Below, piece after piece: positions 20,947 through 33,622 of a DNA stretch of 64,000 bases. The stretch's first letter is position 1. Each line of letters opens with the position of its first letter. The DNA is taken from assembly GCA_011800805.1 (NCBI GenBank), contig MPNW01000231.1, positions 86,305 through 150,304 on the forward strand, given 5' to 3'. The DNA comes from Hirudo medicinalis (lineage: Eukaryota; Annelida; Clitellata; Hirudinida; Hirudinidae). Below the pieces are notes generated by a model. It was not told the DNA's origin and did no database searches. It was given only the letters and a program-made list of their open reading frames with translations. A program made the position numbers and the translations under genes.

Positions 20947-23900
20947 ATGACATCATCCGTCATCGTCTTTGTCGTCCTCTTCCTTATGGACTCGACGGGT
21001 TAGTTTTCACATATATCTTTAACGAAACACCAAAGGGTTTAAAACCAAAGCGCTTGTTATTGTTAGTTAAAGCAATAAATGACATCGAATAATAAGATAT
21101 TATTGTTTAAAAAAAAATATAACTTGTCGTATCTTAACATTCTTTGATTATAACCTTAAATATTACACGCTCCTATATTTGTAAATGTTAGCGGCTTACA
21201 TTGAGTGAAATGGTAACGATGTTGTTTTGCAACTAATGGAATGAACGGATAAAAACAGAGAACGTCAATTTATGAAAAAGTAAACAATTTTTTGCATAAC
21301 TTTTGTTATGATTAATTAAATAACATTTGCTCATCCATCCATTCATCCATCCATCCATTCATCCATCCATCTATCCATCCATCCATCCATCCATCCATCC
21401 GTCAACCCAAGTTATTTCACTCGAACCGAGCCAACAAATTTTTGCCGCACTAAATTTACACGTCATTTTTACGATGGACGTCAACCAATCATATTCGTCC
21501 TTTTTGGGGTCAGACATGCGCACTTTCATTGTCGACGTGGAACGCTCTCTGGGAGACATCAGGGTTGATTTATGTTCGGATAGACTTGGGCAACTCTTGT
21601 TGTCCCCGTGGTTATTAACATTGTTATTGTAATAATTACAGTTATAATTTTATTTTAATAATTGAATTAAAATATTTATTCTATTTATTAATATTCAGAT
21701 TGTAGGGAATATTGCCTAACAGATTCTTTTACGGCTAAATGTGAGCAAGATCACGTGATCCTCATGGAAAGGGCGTGGTTTGGAAGAATGGAAATGGGCC
21801 GGTGTGTTACCCGGAATTTCGGTCACGTGGGCTGCTTCGTCGATGTTATTGGTCAGTTGGATGGTTCATGCTCGGGTAGGAGGAGTTGTGAGATGAGCGT
21901 CTCCGATCAGGCACTGGTGAGAACAAAACCCTGCCCCAAAGACTTCACATCTTACCTGGATGCAGCATATTCCTGTGTCAAAAGTGAGTCTAATCACTCA
22001 ATCATATGCTACTAGGTGTTAATCAAATTATTATTGAATTATTATTATAATATTGTTACTAAAATTATTTTAATAAATAGATAACGACCGAATGTGATTT
22101 TTGAACGTCCGAACACCGAAAGTCCGAAATGGTTTTTAGGCCGAAACCGAAAGATATGCAACCGGCACAAGTTTAAAAACCATGTCGTGAAACAATGATG
22201 CGATAAAAAATTCAACATTATCAACAATATTTATTTAACTCTATTTATTAACAAGTAATCCGTATTTCAGGAATAATCAGGTTAGTAACTAAATTCAAAC
22301 AAACGAACGAGGTTCAGAAACAAAAGTTTCTCCGCATTACGGCATAGTAATATAACTTAGACTATGAGAAACAAGGAAGCAGCAAGGACATTTACACTCT
22401 TATGGTCAAAGACTTGTCCTGCAGAAGTCTGGCCTTTCATTGGACGTTGATACTTAACATCCCCTGCGATTCCGTGTTGTTTGAAATGATGCTGAGCCTG
22501 ACATTCGAAACCCGCAGCAGATTCGAGTTTACAGTCAACGCTATTGAGTCAAAACTCGCTCTATCTCACGACAGTACAACTATATGCAATAATAATTAAC
22601 AAGGAGGACTGGAATACTGGCTTGCTATATATTTTGTACTGCCTTGCAAAGATTCTAAATATAACAATATAAACTTAATTATAAAACATGACATGAATTA
22701 ATTTTTTATTTTCGGCTAGATCATTTACGGTCGAAATCGAAGCCAAAATTCGGTCGGTCTCTAATTAAAATATAGTAAGTATTATTTTTATATTATAATT
22801 ATTAATATAATTAAGTAATATTTTAATTAAAATAATATATAATAAATAGTTATAAGCACCTTATTAAAAACAATAAATAACTTTCGGTTTATTTTCGGAT
22901 TTAGCAAAATCTAAAATCAAAAATTAATTCAAATCTTGTTTATAATATAAATTAATATGTATTGTTTAAAAATTGTTAATATTAATAAATTAAAATGTAA
23001 TAAGTATTATTTTAATTAAATCCTAATTTTTAACGTTTACATTATTATTTCAATGTAATAATCAATAATAATAATGATAAATTATTATTAATTATTAATT
23101 GTTAATTATTATGAAATTATTAATATTATTGCCTTACCATAATTAATATCGCTAATTTNNNNNNNNNNNNNNNNNNNNNNNNNNNNNNNNNNNNNNNNNN
23201 NNNNNNNNNNNNNNNNNNNNNNNNNNNNNNNNNNNNNNNNNNNNNNNNNNNNNNNNNNNNNNNNNNNNNNNNNNNNNNNNNNNNNNNNNNNNNNNNNNNN
23301 NNNNNNNNNNNNNNNNNNNNNNNNNNNNNNNNNNNNNNNNNNNNNNNNNNNNNNNNNNNNNNNNNNNNNNNNNNNNNNNNNNNNNNNNNNNNNNNNNNNN
23401 NNNNNNNNNNATCCGTCCATCCATCCATCCATCTATTCGTTCGTCCTACCATCATTTCATCTCTTACCTGTCCACCCTGGCCACGTCCATAATGAGCCCT
23501 AATTGAATCAATTAGAACAATCAGCGCTGACAGAAAATTACGTCGTTTCAACGCGTGATGTCTTCATTCTCGGAAGACCGTGGGTCCGAGTCAAACTTTT
23601 GCACAAATGTGATGGTGATGATGATGTTGATGATGATGACGACGATGGCGGTAGTAATGGTCATTAATAATTGTTTAAAGATTTGCTTGCGATTAGCTAT
23701 GAATGGACAATGATTGATGGGATTTGAGGATGAGAAAGCGGGTGGGCGGATGTGAAATTGAAATGGTGGAACTTATATTTTTACAAACTTCATCATCATC
23801 GTCATTATCTTTGTCATCACAACTATTGCCTCCAGAACCCACATCATCATCTTTTCAATTTTTTCTTCCAGGACTGCAAACCGAATTTGTTGCTGGTCGT

Positions 23901-26900
23901 CTGGGCCCCTCCCTCGTCACCCTTACTATTATCCATATCCATATTTATCATAAATACCAACACTGCTATCTCATCCTTCAATCATATATAAGCTGTCAAA
24001 AGTTTTAAAAATTCATTTCACCGTCAAAACAATTTATTTATCAATGAAATAAAATCGGTATTTTTAAATTTTCATTATCATAATCGCCACCATTATCATC
24101 ATCTCTTTCGTATCACTGGCACTTATTCTCAAAGGAATACAGGTTTCGTATTCACGTTTGCTCCTTGACATCCCGAGGTCACTTGACGCTGTAAACAATC
24201 TATTTATATCTCTTCGTGACAACATCATCATCCTCATCATTATCATCATCGCGATGGAATTGCAGTTTGCAACTTAACACAATAACAAACAATAACGAAA
24301 CTCATTTCGTGTGGTAGTATTGAAATAACAATAACAACATTAAAGATCGGAATAAAAGTGTTTCTTTCAAATTATTGCTGTGCTGCATTTGTTCGTAATC
24401 AGTTCATGCGTTGTGTTGTAGGCAGGACTGCAATAGAAATGAAAATGTTCTCCATAAAGGTTTGTGCTAAAATTAGTGTCTGGGGTTGTTAAAATCACAT
24501 TTTAAGGGGGCAGTCGATAACTCTCAATAAAAAGTTGAAATTACGTTGTTCTTGACTAAATCTCGATGAATTAAAATGGCGATGCTTTCTGGGAAAGGCT
24601 CTGTTTGCCTCAAAGAAACGAGGAATAAGAACGGTGGTCCTTGCCAAATCTCTAAGTAGTTTGGCTCCAGTTTTCAATTGTTCAAAAAAGTTCCAAAAAA
24701 TTCAGTCGAAGCATTTTTAAAAACTTCACCGTAGGAAGTATTGCAACGTCAGTTCTTCTGGTGCCAGCTGCTTTTGTGGCATATGTCTCCAACACATTAC
24801 TGTGGGATGTTATTAGGTATTTAAAATTGTTAAAAGTTGCTCTTAGTTTTGGTTAACCATAGCATTTTAAAATTACGAAATTAATCCTTCAATTAGATTT
24901 CATTCAAGACGCACTTCAATGTTTTAAGACAAGATAAAATAACTTTTTTTTTACTTTTTACGATTTTAATGAAGGATTTTCGAGTTTCTCGTAACTTGGA
25001 AGATCAGTTGATGGTGATGGTGAATTGGTGTTGGTGATGATTGCGATGGTGAATTGGTCATTTGTGCAGATTGAAAATAATTATTGGCAAGATGACGTTC
25101 TTTCGATGCTCGTGAAGGGAGCTGGGAATTTTAGTCTGGGTAGTTTTGTGATGCTAACCTATTTTCATCTGTTTAGTCTTCAATTCACTCTTTCAACCTC
25201 AATCAACTCTTACTTAAAAACATTTTTGCATATTTTCAACTGGGTGAGCATTTTGGTGAGAGTAAAAGCTGGAAAGATGTGTGGCGCCTGGAGCGATTTC
25301 TTTCCCTTTTCACCGGCAATCCATCCTTCTCCTCCTTATCTGCAATTTTTCCNTGTATGATGGGACTTGTGTAACATTTGTGTTTGAGTTTGCATGATGT
25401 GTTTCTTATAAAATGAGAAGGTGTTGAGTTTTTAACCATGTTTTATTAAGAAACTTTATATAATGTTTTCACTGCAAACTTTTTTGTTTTTTGTCTATGT
25501 TAAATGGTGGTTGTTGCTTGGGTGTTTTTCCTTTTTTGGTTCGAATAAAGTTGAGAACTTAACAGTGTTTCCATCAGAAACTTCGATATGTTTGTCACCC
25601 TATTAAATCTTGACAGTCCAGTCAAATTACGCAAATCGAAATGTTTATTCAAAAATGTAACCTATAGAGCGTAATACAGAAAGGTGTGGGAATATAATGA
25701 GCCTAAATTGGTTTAATTCTGTAAATGTTTGATGTGAAATCAAGAACCGGCTGCCTCACATCGTCTAGGCTTTTTAGCATTGGATTTTCTCAACCGGCTA
25801 GCCTTAATCAAATCAACAGACAGACAAAAAGGCACACGAAAAAGCTTAGAAATTAATTTGTCCCAAGAATGAAGTCATGTTAAAGTTCTTTAAATCTAAG
25901 GTATTGATTGAAGTTTAATTGCCGAATTGCAGAGTTGAAGAGGGTTAGGGTTATAGAGTTAACAACATCAGCCGGTAAAGAGTTCCATGGTTTTACGATA
26001 CGGTCGCAAAAGCAGTGTTTTGAGGTCTCGCATCGGAATTTGCTGATTGTCAATTTGTGATTGTGGCCTCGGGTTCTGGAATAGTTTGAGCTGATGAGAG
26101 GAATTGTGGTGTGAATAAGGTGATTTTTGATCTTGAAGCAGAGTGTGAGGTCAGCCAGCAAACGACGTTTTTCTAAGGAAGGTNTTGCATATTTTCAACT
26201 GGGTGAGCATTTTGGTGAGAGTAAAAGCTGGAAAGATGTGTGGCGCCTGGAGCGATTTCTTTCCCTTTTCACCGGCAATCCATCCTTCTCCTCCTTATCT
26301 GCAATTTTTCCGAGTCGAGGTTTTCCGCGAGAAATTTTTTCACGTTTTTCATTTATTTTTTTTTTAATATTCTGGTTCCGTGCAAACATTTCTGTTCAAA
26401 AATAACCTTGGTAATCGGTCAGCTTCACACAACTAGCATTTTTATTATGACTGCATTATTAACTAATTTACTTTTTATTAAGGTTTTAATTAATGTTTGC
26501 CTGTTGTTCTATTTAAAGCCTAGCTTTCCCTCAGGGATGATCGGAGTGCTCCCGCGTGGTCTAATGGACTTCGCATTCTCACGATGGCAGCACGAATTCG
26601 ATTCCTGTCGCGGGAACACCATCCTAATCATCCAGTTATGTATCGGACGTTAATAAGCTACAGAGATAATCAGAATATCTGCCAAAAACGTATTTTGTAC
26701 CTCTGAAATTCACTTTTTCTTCTGAAGTCCATCCTCTGGAATCATGGGGCAGCGTCTTTATTCATCAAAATCACTTGAAAGAAGCACATAGTCAAACGAT
26801 GTCATGCAATCTTTGTTTCAGACCCTCCAATTGACCCCCTCTCGTTAAGCAATTCATCTAACCAAACTTCCCCATAAATAAAGTGTAGTCAATAGAAAAT

Positions 26901-29900
26901 TATTGAATAATAATTATGATTAAACATTTGTAATAAACTATTTTTTTGCTACTATAGAAATAGAACTTCCAAACATTTAATCCATCTGCATTACCCCAAA
27001 AAAACTCAATAAATTGTCACCAAGTGTTCTGCTCGAGAAATCCACATTAAATTTGACCTTCGGATGTAACGTCATATTTCTTTATGATTTTAAGTTGACA
27101 TCAACTGGAGTACGTAGTTGTGATATCCTGAAACTTGATAAGGATTGTGGCGGCTAGTTGCTGATCGTAAACTACCTTATTTGACAAGAAAATTTTTCAA
27201 ATTTGAAATTTATTTCATTTTATTATTATTAATTAATATTAGTTTTAATAAATTTACTTTTTAACTTAATTAATTTTTAATATATAATTCTTATTTTTCA
27301 GGCTGTGGCATTTGTTGAGTCATTATTATCATTGCAGTACTATTATCACGATTACTTTTATCACGATTGTCTCATTTCTATTCAAACCGTTGTTGATATT
27401 AATGATGCGAATTTCCATTAATTTAAATATAGCTACTTCTTAAATAAAACCTTTTGTTGAGTTGTTTGAGGTACCTTTCCACAAATCCCCATCTTCGATC
27501 AAGCATGACCCACTGCGAAATCAATGATGCATGACTCTCATAAATTTTCAGGAGCGTCAGATTTTTCCTTCCAAAACATTAATCACGGATTTCCAAATTT
27601 TTATTGCTGTATTTAAACTAATTAGAACATCTTAACGATTTGCGTGTCCCCATGCTGACATTAACAAAATTTTAATTTATGTTCCGAATTAACACCCCTG
27701 ACATTAATCCGTCAACTCGGATCCTCTCGTGTACTTGTTCGCATCTAACTTAATTCAAATTCTAATAAATAAATACCATCGCCTTACTCCCTTCATCATC
27801 GTCATCATCACTACCTCAACTCAACTATCACCACCACCGGAGTCATCAGTGGAGTCACATCAATCCACATTATTGAGTCATAATTATGCTGCTCACTCGT
27901 TCATCAACAAACGTCCACCACGAACTCATTCACCCATTCCGTCTCTCAGCCACAAAAACTTCTTCATCATCACGTCGTCTTCGATACATATCATCAAGTT
28001 GATATCACCATTATCCTGTTTGTATTCTCTTTCCAAAACTGAACTGTTGTTATATCAGATTATCTTTTGGAAAATTAAGACTTGTCCATTTCAGACTTGC
28101 CAATGCGTTCAATGACGATGTCTATGGTGGTGTTAATTATTCTATCCCATGTTTTGTTCAACTAGAAAGTCAATTTCAATCACAGTAGCCCTTACTAAGG
28201 AATTTGTCATACCAATAACTTCAGCACCAGATCGTTATCATGGTCATCACCCACAACATAACTATCGTAACCTCGATTACATTAGAAAGTTTCTTGTACC
28301 AATTTGTTTTGATCGATTTAATTTAATTGATTTAATCGATTTAACAAAAAATCACATGAAAATGAAAGTTTATAAAATAAAACAAACGGAAACGATATAA
28401 GAGTCTGAGGTCATGAGAATCGCACAACACAAGATTAAAGATTTTGCTTAAAAGTGTTCGGATAATGGTATGTTACTTGGAACGGAGTGCATGGATACAT
28501 GAGCCAGAACAAAAAAAATATATTTTATTTATTAGCAAACAGGTCTCTAAAATCATTGACGATCACGTAGTGCGGGGGTCCTGCAAATAGATATCGTACT
28601 ATAAGTAATGCATGGTAGTTGGTTTGTTTTGTAGTTGACAAGCTTTATTTTATTATTTACTTTTAATGTTCATCTATGCTTTACCATCGAGTTCCACTAT
28701 ATCTTCGTTGTCTGAGCAGATCATCCAAACCTCCTCGGTACCAGTTCAGATAATTGACATACTGTTGCTCTACCGCTACTATTATAGAATTACTCTGCTA
28801 TGGTGTGAGCATCACCTGCTTTAAAAAATGACGAGCTGCACCTGTGAATCTAATTTCGAGAAAACATTGTATTCGTGGAAGCAAACTGTCAAAAATATGA
28901 CTTACACGAAATTCAGAAGAAAATGGAAAAATAATATTGTGTCGGATTGATGGACGTCTGAAGACAGTCTAGAATGAGCAAATTATTTAATGGATGGAAG
29001 CTGGAGGAACGCATGGCTGGATGGATGTGTGGGTGGACTTATGGATAGTCGACCGAACGGATGGATAAATCATGGATGGGTGGTTAAATAGTTAGAACTA
29101 AGAACAGTTAAACATTTAGTTTCTTATTTTAGTTAATGGATTACTTTCGCATATTATTTTGTGCATGAGTTAACTTTTAGAGAGTTGTGTTAATAACATC
29201 AAAATAAATGGCAATGAGTAACGATAAGTTAATTATTTGTTATTGTTTATTAATACCCGATACACAACTAGGTGCTCCTACGACTTTTCTTATCCGACAT
29301 ATTTTTTTCAAATCGATGAGGGATTCGAATCCATGCTGCCATCGCGAGAGGCGGGAGTCATGATCATTAGACCAGTCATTTAATTATTTAGATATGTATT
29401 TTTATACTGTTTCAGTTACCGTTGGTGAAATTATGGTTAAGATTGCATAAATAGTTACTAATCAATTTTTAAACCAATCAAATATTCTATTCTGTTTTAT
29501 CAACAGCCTTTATACCCACAATGGAAAAGTGTCGCTTGGTTCAGAGAATCGTCCACGCCGCTGGACATATTGGAAGTTTTTACCGGAAGCCATCATCGCT
29601 ATCATCATCGTCGAGCAGCCGAAATGGCAATAACGTTACTCTCTTTCGCCTCACTACAGTCTCCAATTGGAAATGGACTCCCGGAACTTTATGGAAAGAA
29701 GAAGGCACGTGCCTATTCCACTTTAACCTTGAATTTGGAAAGAAGTTGATACTGTCTCTCTACGATTTTTCCCCTAACCCTACAGGATCTTCTGGTTCGT
29801 CGGAATCTTAATGTAATTAACAATATTTTGTTAACACTCATGGTTTAATTCAAAAGTTACTAAATGCCAATTTGCTGCGCATACCAAACTTCAACATTTG

Positions 29901-30979
29901 TTTGGTCGTTTTTGAAGGTTAAGGTCTTTACCAATGTTTATTCATTCATTAAGTTAATGGTTATCCCTCGTGGTATGTGCTCTATCTGTGAGGTGAGGTT
30001 TACCTGCTATTTAATATGCACAAGTTAATACTTATAAATGAATTAAGTTTAAAAAAATAACAGTTTCAGTGAATGAGAAAGGCCAAATTCAAAAAGTTGA
30101 TCAAGCCCAATATCGTCGTAACAATTGGACCGCTAAACATAGCTGTGCAAAGATGGCGACCATCACGGAGCCTGTCGTACCATTAGTCAAACACGTCTGC
30201 GGCCTCTGTTCTCCAACTTCTAGTGAAGATGTCGATTGTCGTTGGTCGAGACTACGTCACGTGCATACTTCGCTTACAAACCATGTCGCGCTGGAGGTTT
30301 ATGCCGATTGGCCGTACAAATTTTTGTTCCATTACGAAAGTGAGTAAAAAGAAGTTTCCATCTTTATAATCGCCAAAGACTTTAGAAGCCTAATCATTTG
30401 GTCTTTGATAACTTCTTGATAAGTTCTTGATCAATACAATGAGAACAGAATGCTAAACACTTTCAATCAATTTCATATTTACTTACATGATTGACATTAG
30501 CTGACACTATCATTTCATTCACTCTGCCAAGTGTCAGGTTGCCACCCCTTGCCAATCCTCCGAGACATGGATGTGACCTATGACCCGAAGGGTCGACTGA
30601 GGGCTCACTGCAACTATACTGGGGAAACTTTCTATCTCTTCTGCGACGAACAACAGTGGAGGGGTGAAATTAGGAATTGTTCGATGGAGGGTAAGCTTCA
30701 TCATATGACTACAGTCATGAGGCAACCATCAATTTGTCGTCTTTATTATTGGCGCAGTAGATTTATGACTCCAGAGTCTAAAAATTAATTAAAGAAAGGG
30801 TTATCAGTGTCGTTATTACCAATGCAATCGAAATCGCAATTATTAATATTTACTGAATAAATATTTGGCATCTTCAGTCGAAGATGTTATTAATCCAGCC
30901 CACCCACAGTCAAAGAATGCTTTTCAAATGCTTTTTCGGTATATTGCATGTGTTTGCGATGAAGTTCAATTGACGGGGT

Positions 30980-31033
<54 letters not shown>

Positions 31034-33257
31034 CGATGATGATGATGATGATGACGACGACGACGACGACGATGATGATGATGTCATTTATTATGGAGGT
31101 TATTAATAGTTAGAAATAAGAAACCCTTTCTATGTTTCTATGATCAGATTTTACTATATAAATAATCATACCAATCGATTTCTTTTACTATATAAATAAT
31201 CATACCAATCGATTTCTTTTACTATATAAATAATCATACCAATCGATTTCTTTTACTATATAAATAATCATACCAATCGATTTCTTTGGTAAGTTATCGC
31301 CACATCGTCAGTCAAGCATGCTGATTAAGTGTCAATTTAGTAGATCACTTCCCAGTTTATATTATTGGTTCTATTATTATTCCTTCTTATATTTTATATA
31401 ATTTTTTTAATATATTTTACTCTTGACTTGGGAAAATTGTTATCAACTCGATATCATCTTTAATATCATTGGCCTCATCATAAACGGTAACAATAACAAG
31501 AAAATAACGTCTTCTTTCTTTTTACATTTAATAATACCCGGTCTCCTTTCACGGGACACTAGCGTACAATATCATATTTCTGTTAGTGTGATTTTGCATT
31601 AAGCACCATTATAATTAATGTAATTGTCAGTCATTCAAATGAAAATATTTAAACTACTCCATCGACTGCAACTTAACTTGATTATTCACAAACGACATTG
31701 AACTTTCTTTCTAGAAAGTCTCAAAGTGAATTCCTTGTTTTATCCTTCCAATGGAAATGGAATTCTTTACGTGGATTCCCCTGCGGAACTGAAACGACAA
31801 GAGGAACAAATTAGAAGATGGGAAATCCTTACGCAGATGTGACCGAAGATTATAAATAAGATCAAATTAGATTAAGGCGACCATTCGATCGCTGGAGCGT
31901 GCCTTGCGAATTTAAAAGCCATTCAATCGTGTCGTGTTCAGCCAACTATGAAATGACGGTACAGAGTCATTGGGGCGCATCTTTCTTTAGGACGTCAACG
32001 AGGACCAATCTACCGGCTCTGAACTAGAAACGCGTTTGACAGTTGTGGCCGCTCCAACGATTTTTCGATTGATCTATAGATGGCAGACGTCTCCGGACTG
32101 ATTGATTCGCTACTGGTTTGAATGATTGTAAAGTGAGTTTGAAGTATTAGCAGAGTGAATAGAATGTAAGATGTTGAATAATTTGAAAGTAAATTTGTTG
32201 ATTACGCGGTTGTACTCAGTGGAAAGATGGAAGATGTGCTAAATAAGGTACTGCTTTCTTTTCGACTTCATACAACTAAGCATAATGCAAAGGTATTTTT
32301 AGCTTAATGTCGCAAATTTAAATTAATAATTTCAGATGCAGCAAGGTCACTTATAGACACTTACAGAGAATTTCTTGGACTTCCAAATATTGGTATGAAA
32401 ATCCCTGGTGATATTGACGACAATTATGTCATCATCATTAAGAATCGTCGCATCTTATTTATAACTGATTCATCTCCAGGTCTTTCGTTGGCCATAGTAT
32501 TCGGAGTCGCTATGGTGACAGTCGTGTACGTTGCTACAATCATGGTGTGCATCGTTCAAGTGAAAAGGTCGTCGATGTTATAAACAAAAAATGATGAACG
32601 ACCTTGAAATTGACTAACAAACCTTTTTTTAACTTAAGATGGAGACGCAAACAGCCGCTTTCGTTGAGCGAGAGACGATCGACAAAGAACCAATTGTTAG
32701 ACAGTTACATGACCAGCCACCAACAGCAATCGACCGAAAGGGTCATTGGAAACTTGTCAACAAACGTTAATTATGTCGTCTACACGACGACTTCAGATGA
32801 TGGTCGCAGTCGCCCTTCCTCGAACGCTGTGGCGTTGGACGAAAATTCAAGGATCATTAACAAGAAGCAATGCATTAGCTTGGACGAGACCTGCCCCCTC
32901 TGTGTCCACGACCGGCAAATAGGATTTGCAAACGGATCTTGTTTGGCTTGTTCCAAAGAGGGTCGAACGGTAATCGATTGTCAACCGAGTCTCTCTTTCG
33001 TTAGGAAGAGGGGACAAGAAGCCCTCAATCAGAGCACCTATTGGTCGAACGACTTTTTAACCGATCCGCTAACAGGTTCAGCTCAGCCTTCGTTTCATTC
33101 ACCTGACAAGAATTTAAATCTAAATCACAAAAAGGCAACCGCCAAGCTTAGTATTACAGAAGACTTTTTGTGCGGACCCGACGTGACATCACACGTTTCG
33201 CAGTCAAGTGTTCCAAAAGAAAGCCGCAAGACTGGGTATGGTTCACTGCTCGACTAG
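20947..33257 (+). CDS. Single-pass receptor with SUEL lectin, CUB-like and CCP domains
   Basis: Predicted type I membrane protein, about 680 residues. Exons: signal peptide 20947–20998 (MTSSVIVFVVLFLM); 21412–about 21573; SUEL galactose/rhamnose-binding lectin 21699–21983; CUB-like halves 29507–29794 and 30070–30339; CCP/sushi 30538–30690; linker 30878–30949; stalk 32336–32392; transmembrane 32480–32567; cytoplasmic tail 32639–33257. Lectin marks: AWFGR (for ANYGR), CSGRRSC, PCP…SYLDAAYSC. CCP marks: paired Cys and a Trp before the last Cys. The extracellular exons are phase 1–1, typical of shuffled modules. The tail (about 205 residues) begins RWRRK, has a C-P-L-C and a C-L-A-C pair, and ends GYGSLLD. 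The second exon's donor and the 30949 donor are weak. The 7.5-kb intron 21984–29506 could hide more exons. Ligand and pathway unknown; I know no named orthologue. Confidence 0.75.
21330..21401. repeat. (CATC)n microsatellite next to a splice acceptor
   Basis: About 18 imperfect CATC units ending ten bases before the acceptor at 21411. The run supplies the pyrimidine-rich stretch of that acceptor. Confidence 0.85.
22083..22766. mobile_element. Possible non-autonomous DNA transposon in the receptor intron
   Basis: CGACCGAAT near 22084 and its inverted complement ATTCGGTCG near 22750 bound about 680 bases. Both ends are studded with short CCGAA/TTCGG motifs, like the subterminal motifs of hAT-type elements. 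No clear target-site duplication or transposase domain was found, and more TTCGG motifs occur outside, near 22880. Weak call. Confidence 0.3.
23159..23410. other. Assembly gap (252 Ns)
   Basis: A run of N bases. It is followed at once by (CATC)n-like sequence at 23411–23450, so a microsatellite probably caused the gap. An exon of the surrounding receptor gene could be lost here. Confidence 0.98.
25226..25352. repeat. 127-bp direct repeat, first copy (probable assembly artefact)
   Basis: Identical base for base to 26185–26311. It stops exactly at the single N at 25353, and the second copy starts exactly after the single N at 26184. This suggests two overlapping contigs with an unrelated contig placed between them. 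Confidence 0.9.
25354..26183 (-). mobile_element. Non-LTR retrotransposon fragment (C-terminal end of reverse-transcriptase ORF plus 3′ UTR)
   Basis: On the − strand an open frame from 26183 to 25880 encodes about 100 residues typical of the C-terminus of Jockey/CR1-like LINE polymerases. It has SLEKRRLLADL, TRGHNHKLTISKFRC, the cluster FCDRIVKPWNSLPADVV and a stop soon after. The rest, down to 25354, would be 3′ UTR. The fragment is cut at 26183 by an N, so upstream catalytic motifs are not in the window. It forms its own contig between two single Ns, so its placement here is doubtful. Confidence 0.75.
26185..26311. repeat. 127-bp direct repeat, second copy
   Basis: Exact duplicate of 25226–25352. 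Downstream sequence continues without an N, so this copy probably lies in the true continuation. Confidence 0.9.
26550..26665 (+). mobile_element. tRNA-derived SINE, copy 1
   Basis: The head, 26550–26615, is tRNA-like. A perfect 7-base acceptor pairing (TCCCGCG with CGCGGGA), an A box (TGGTCTAATGG) and a B box (AATTCGATTCC) are present, with CTC at the anticodon position as in tRNA-Glu. The head is only 66 bases, and its anticodon and T stems are mismatched, so it is not a working tRNA gene. The body includes AGTTATGTATCGG and TTAATAA, shared with the inverted copy near 29300. Confidence 0.65.
29240..29380 (-). mobile_element. tRNA-derived SINE, copy 2
   Basis: On the − strand an A box (TGGTCTAATGA, 29364–29374) and a B box (GGATTCGAATCC, 29321–29332) bracket GCGATGGCAGCATGGATTCG. 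Most of that stretch is shared with copy 1 (ACGATGGCAGCACGAATTCG). The body again has AGTTGTGTATCGG then TTAATAA, and an A-rich tail. Two diverged copies with the same head and body support a genuine SINE family. Confidence 0.65.
30979..31084. repeat. (GAT)n/(GAC)n microsatellite
   Basis: About 35 trinucleotide units just after the linker exon of the receptor gene. Reading through it would give poly-Met or poly-Ser, so it is taken as intronic. Confidence 0.85.
31149..31284. repeat. Four exact 34-bp tandem repeats
   Basis: A 34-base unit (TTTTACTATATAAATAATCA followed by TACCAATCGATTTC) occurs four times head to tail, with no visible change between copies. It lies in the receptor intron before the stalk exon. 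Lack of divergence suggests recent expansion. Confidence 0.9.
31715..31842 (+). CDS. Candidate alternative last exon of the lectin receptor (soluble form)
   Basis: A TTTCTAG acceptor is followed by 42 codons and a stop at 31840–31842. The residues include SLFYPSNGNGILYVDSP and a charged KRQEEQIRRWE. Entered in phase 1 it joins the CCP exon (ending 30690, phase 1) in frame. It then ends the protein before the transmembrane exon, giving a possible secreted form. No strong poly(A) hexamer was found. Speculative. Confidence 0.3.
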
Positions 33258-33622
33258 AGGCGAGACCAAATTGAAATTCACATCGTTATTATTCTTAAAA
33301 TAATGAGATCATGCAAGGTCGGACGGAGGACGTTCCTCACACATACACACATGTAGTTCATATGAAGGAATAATCTTTTCACTAAACAACAATTATTAGT
33401 TACCTCACTTTTACCTACGACATTTTCGACTTTTCTAATTGATGAACAACATCGAAAGATACGCCGCAATGATGAAAGACATCGTAAGCCACATGGTCGA
33501 AACGCCACGGCTACCCCAGATAACATTCGTTGCTTATTATTTTGAAAGTTTTATTTTGTAATTTATTATTAAAAAAGTCTTTGTATTTGTCTTTTTCCAT
33601 CTAAGTACTTCAGTGAAGGGCC

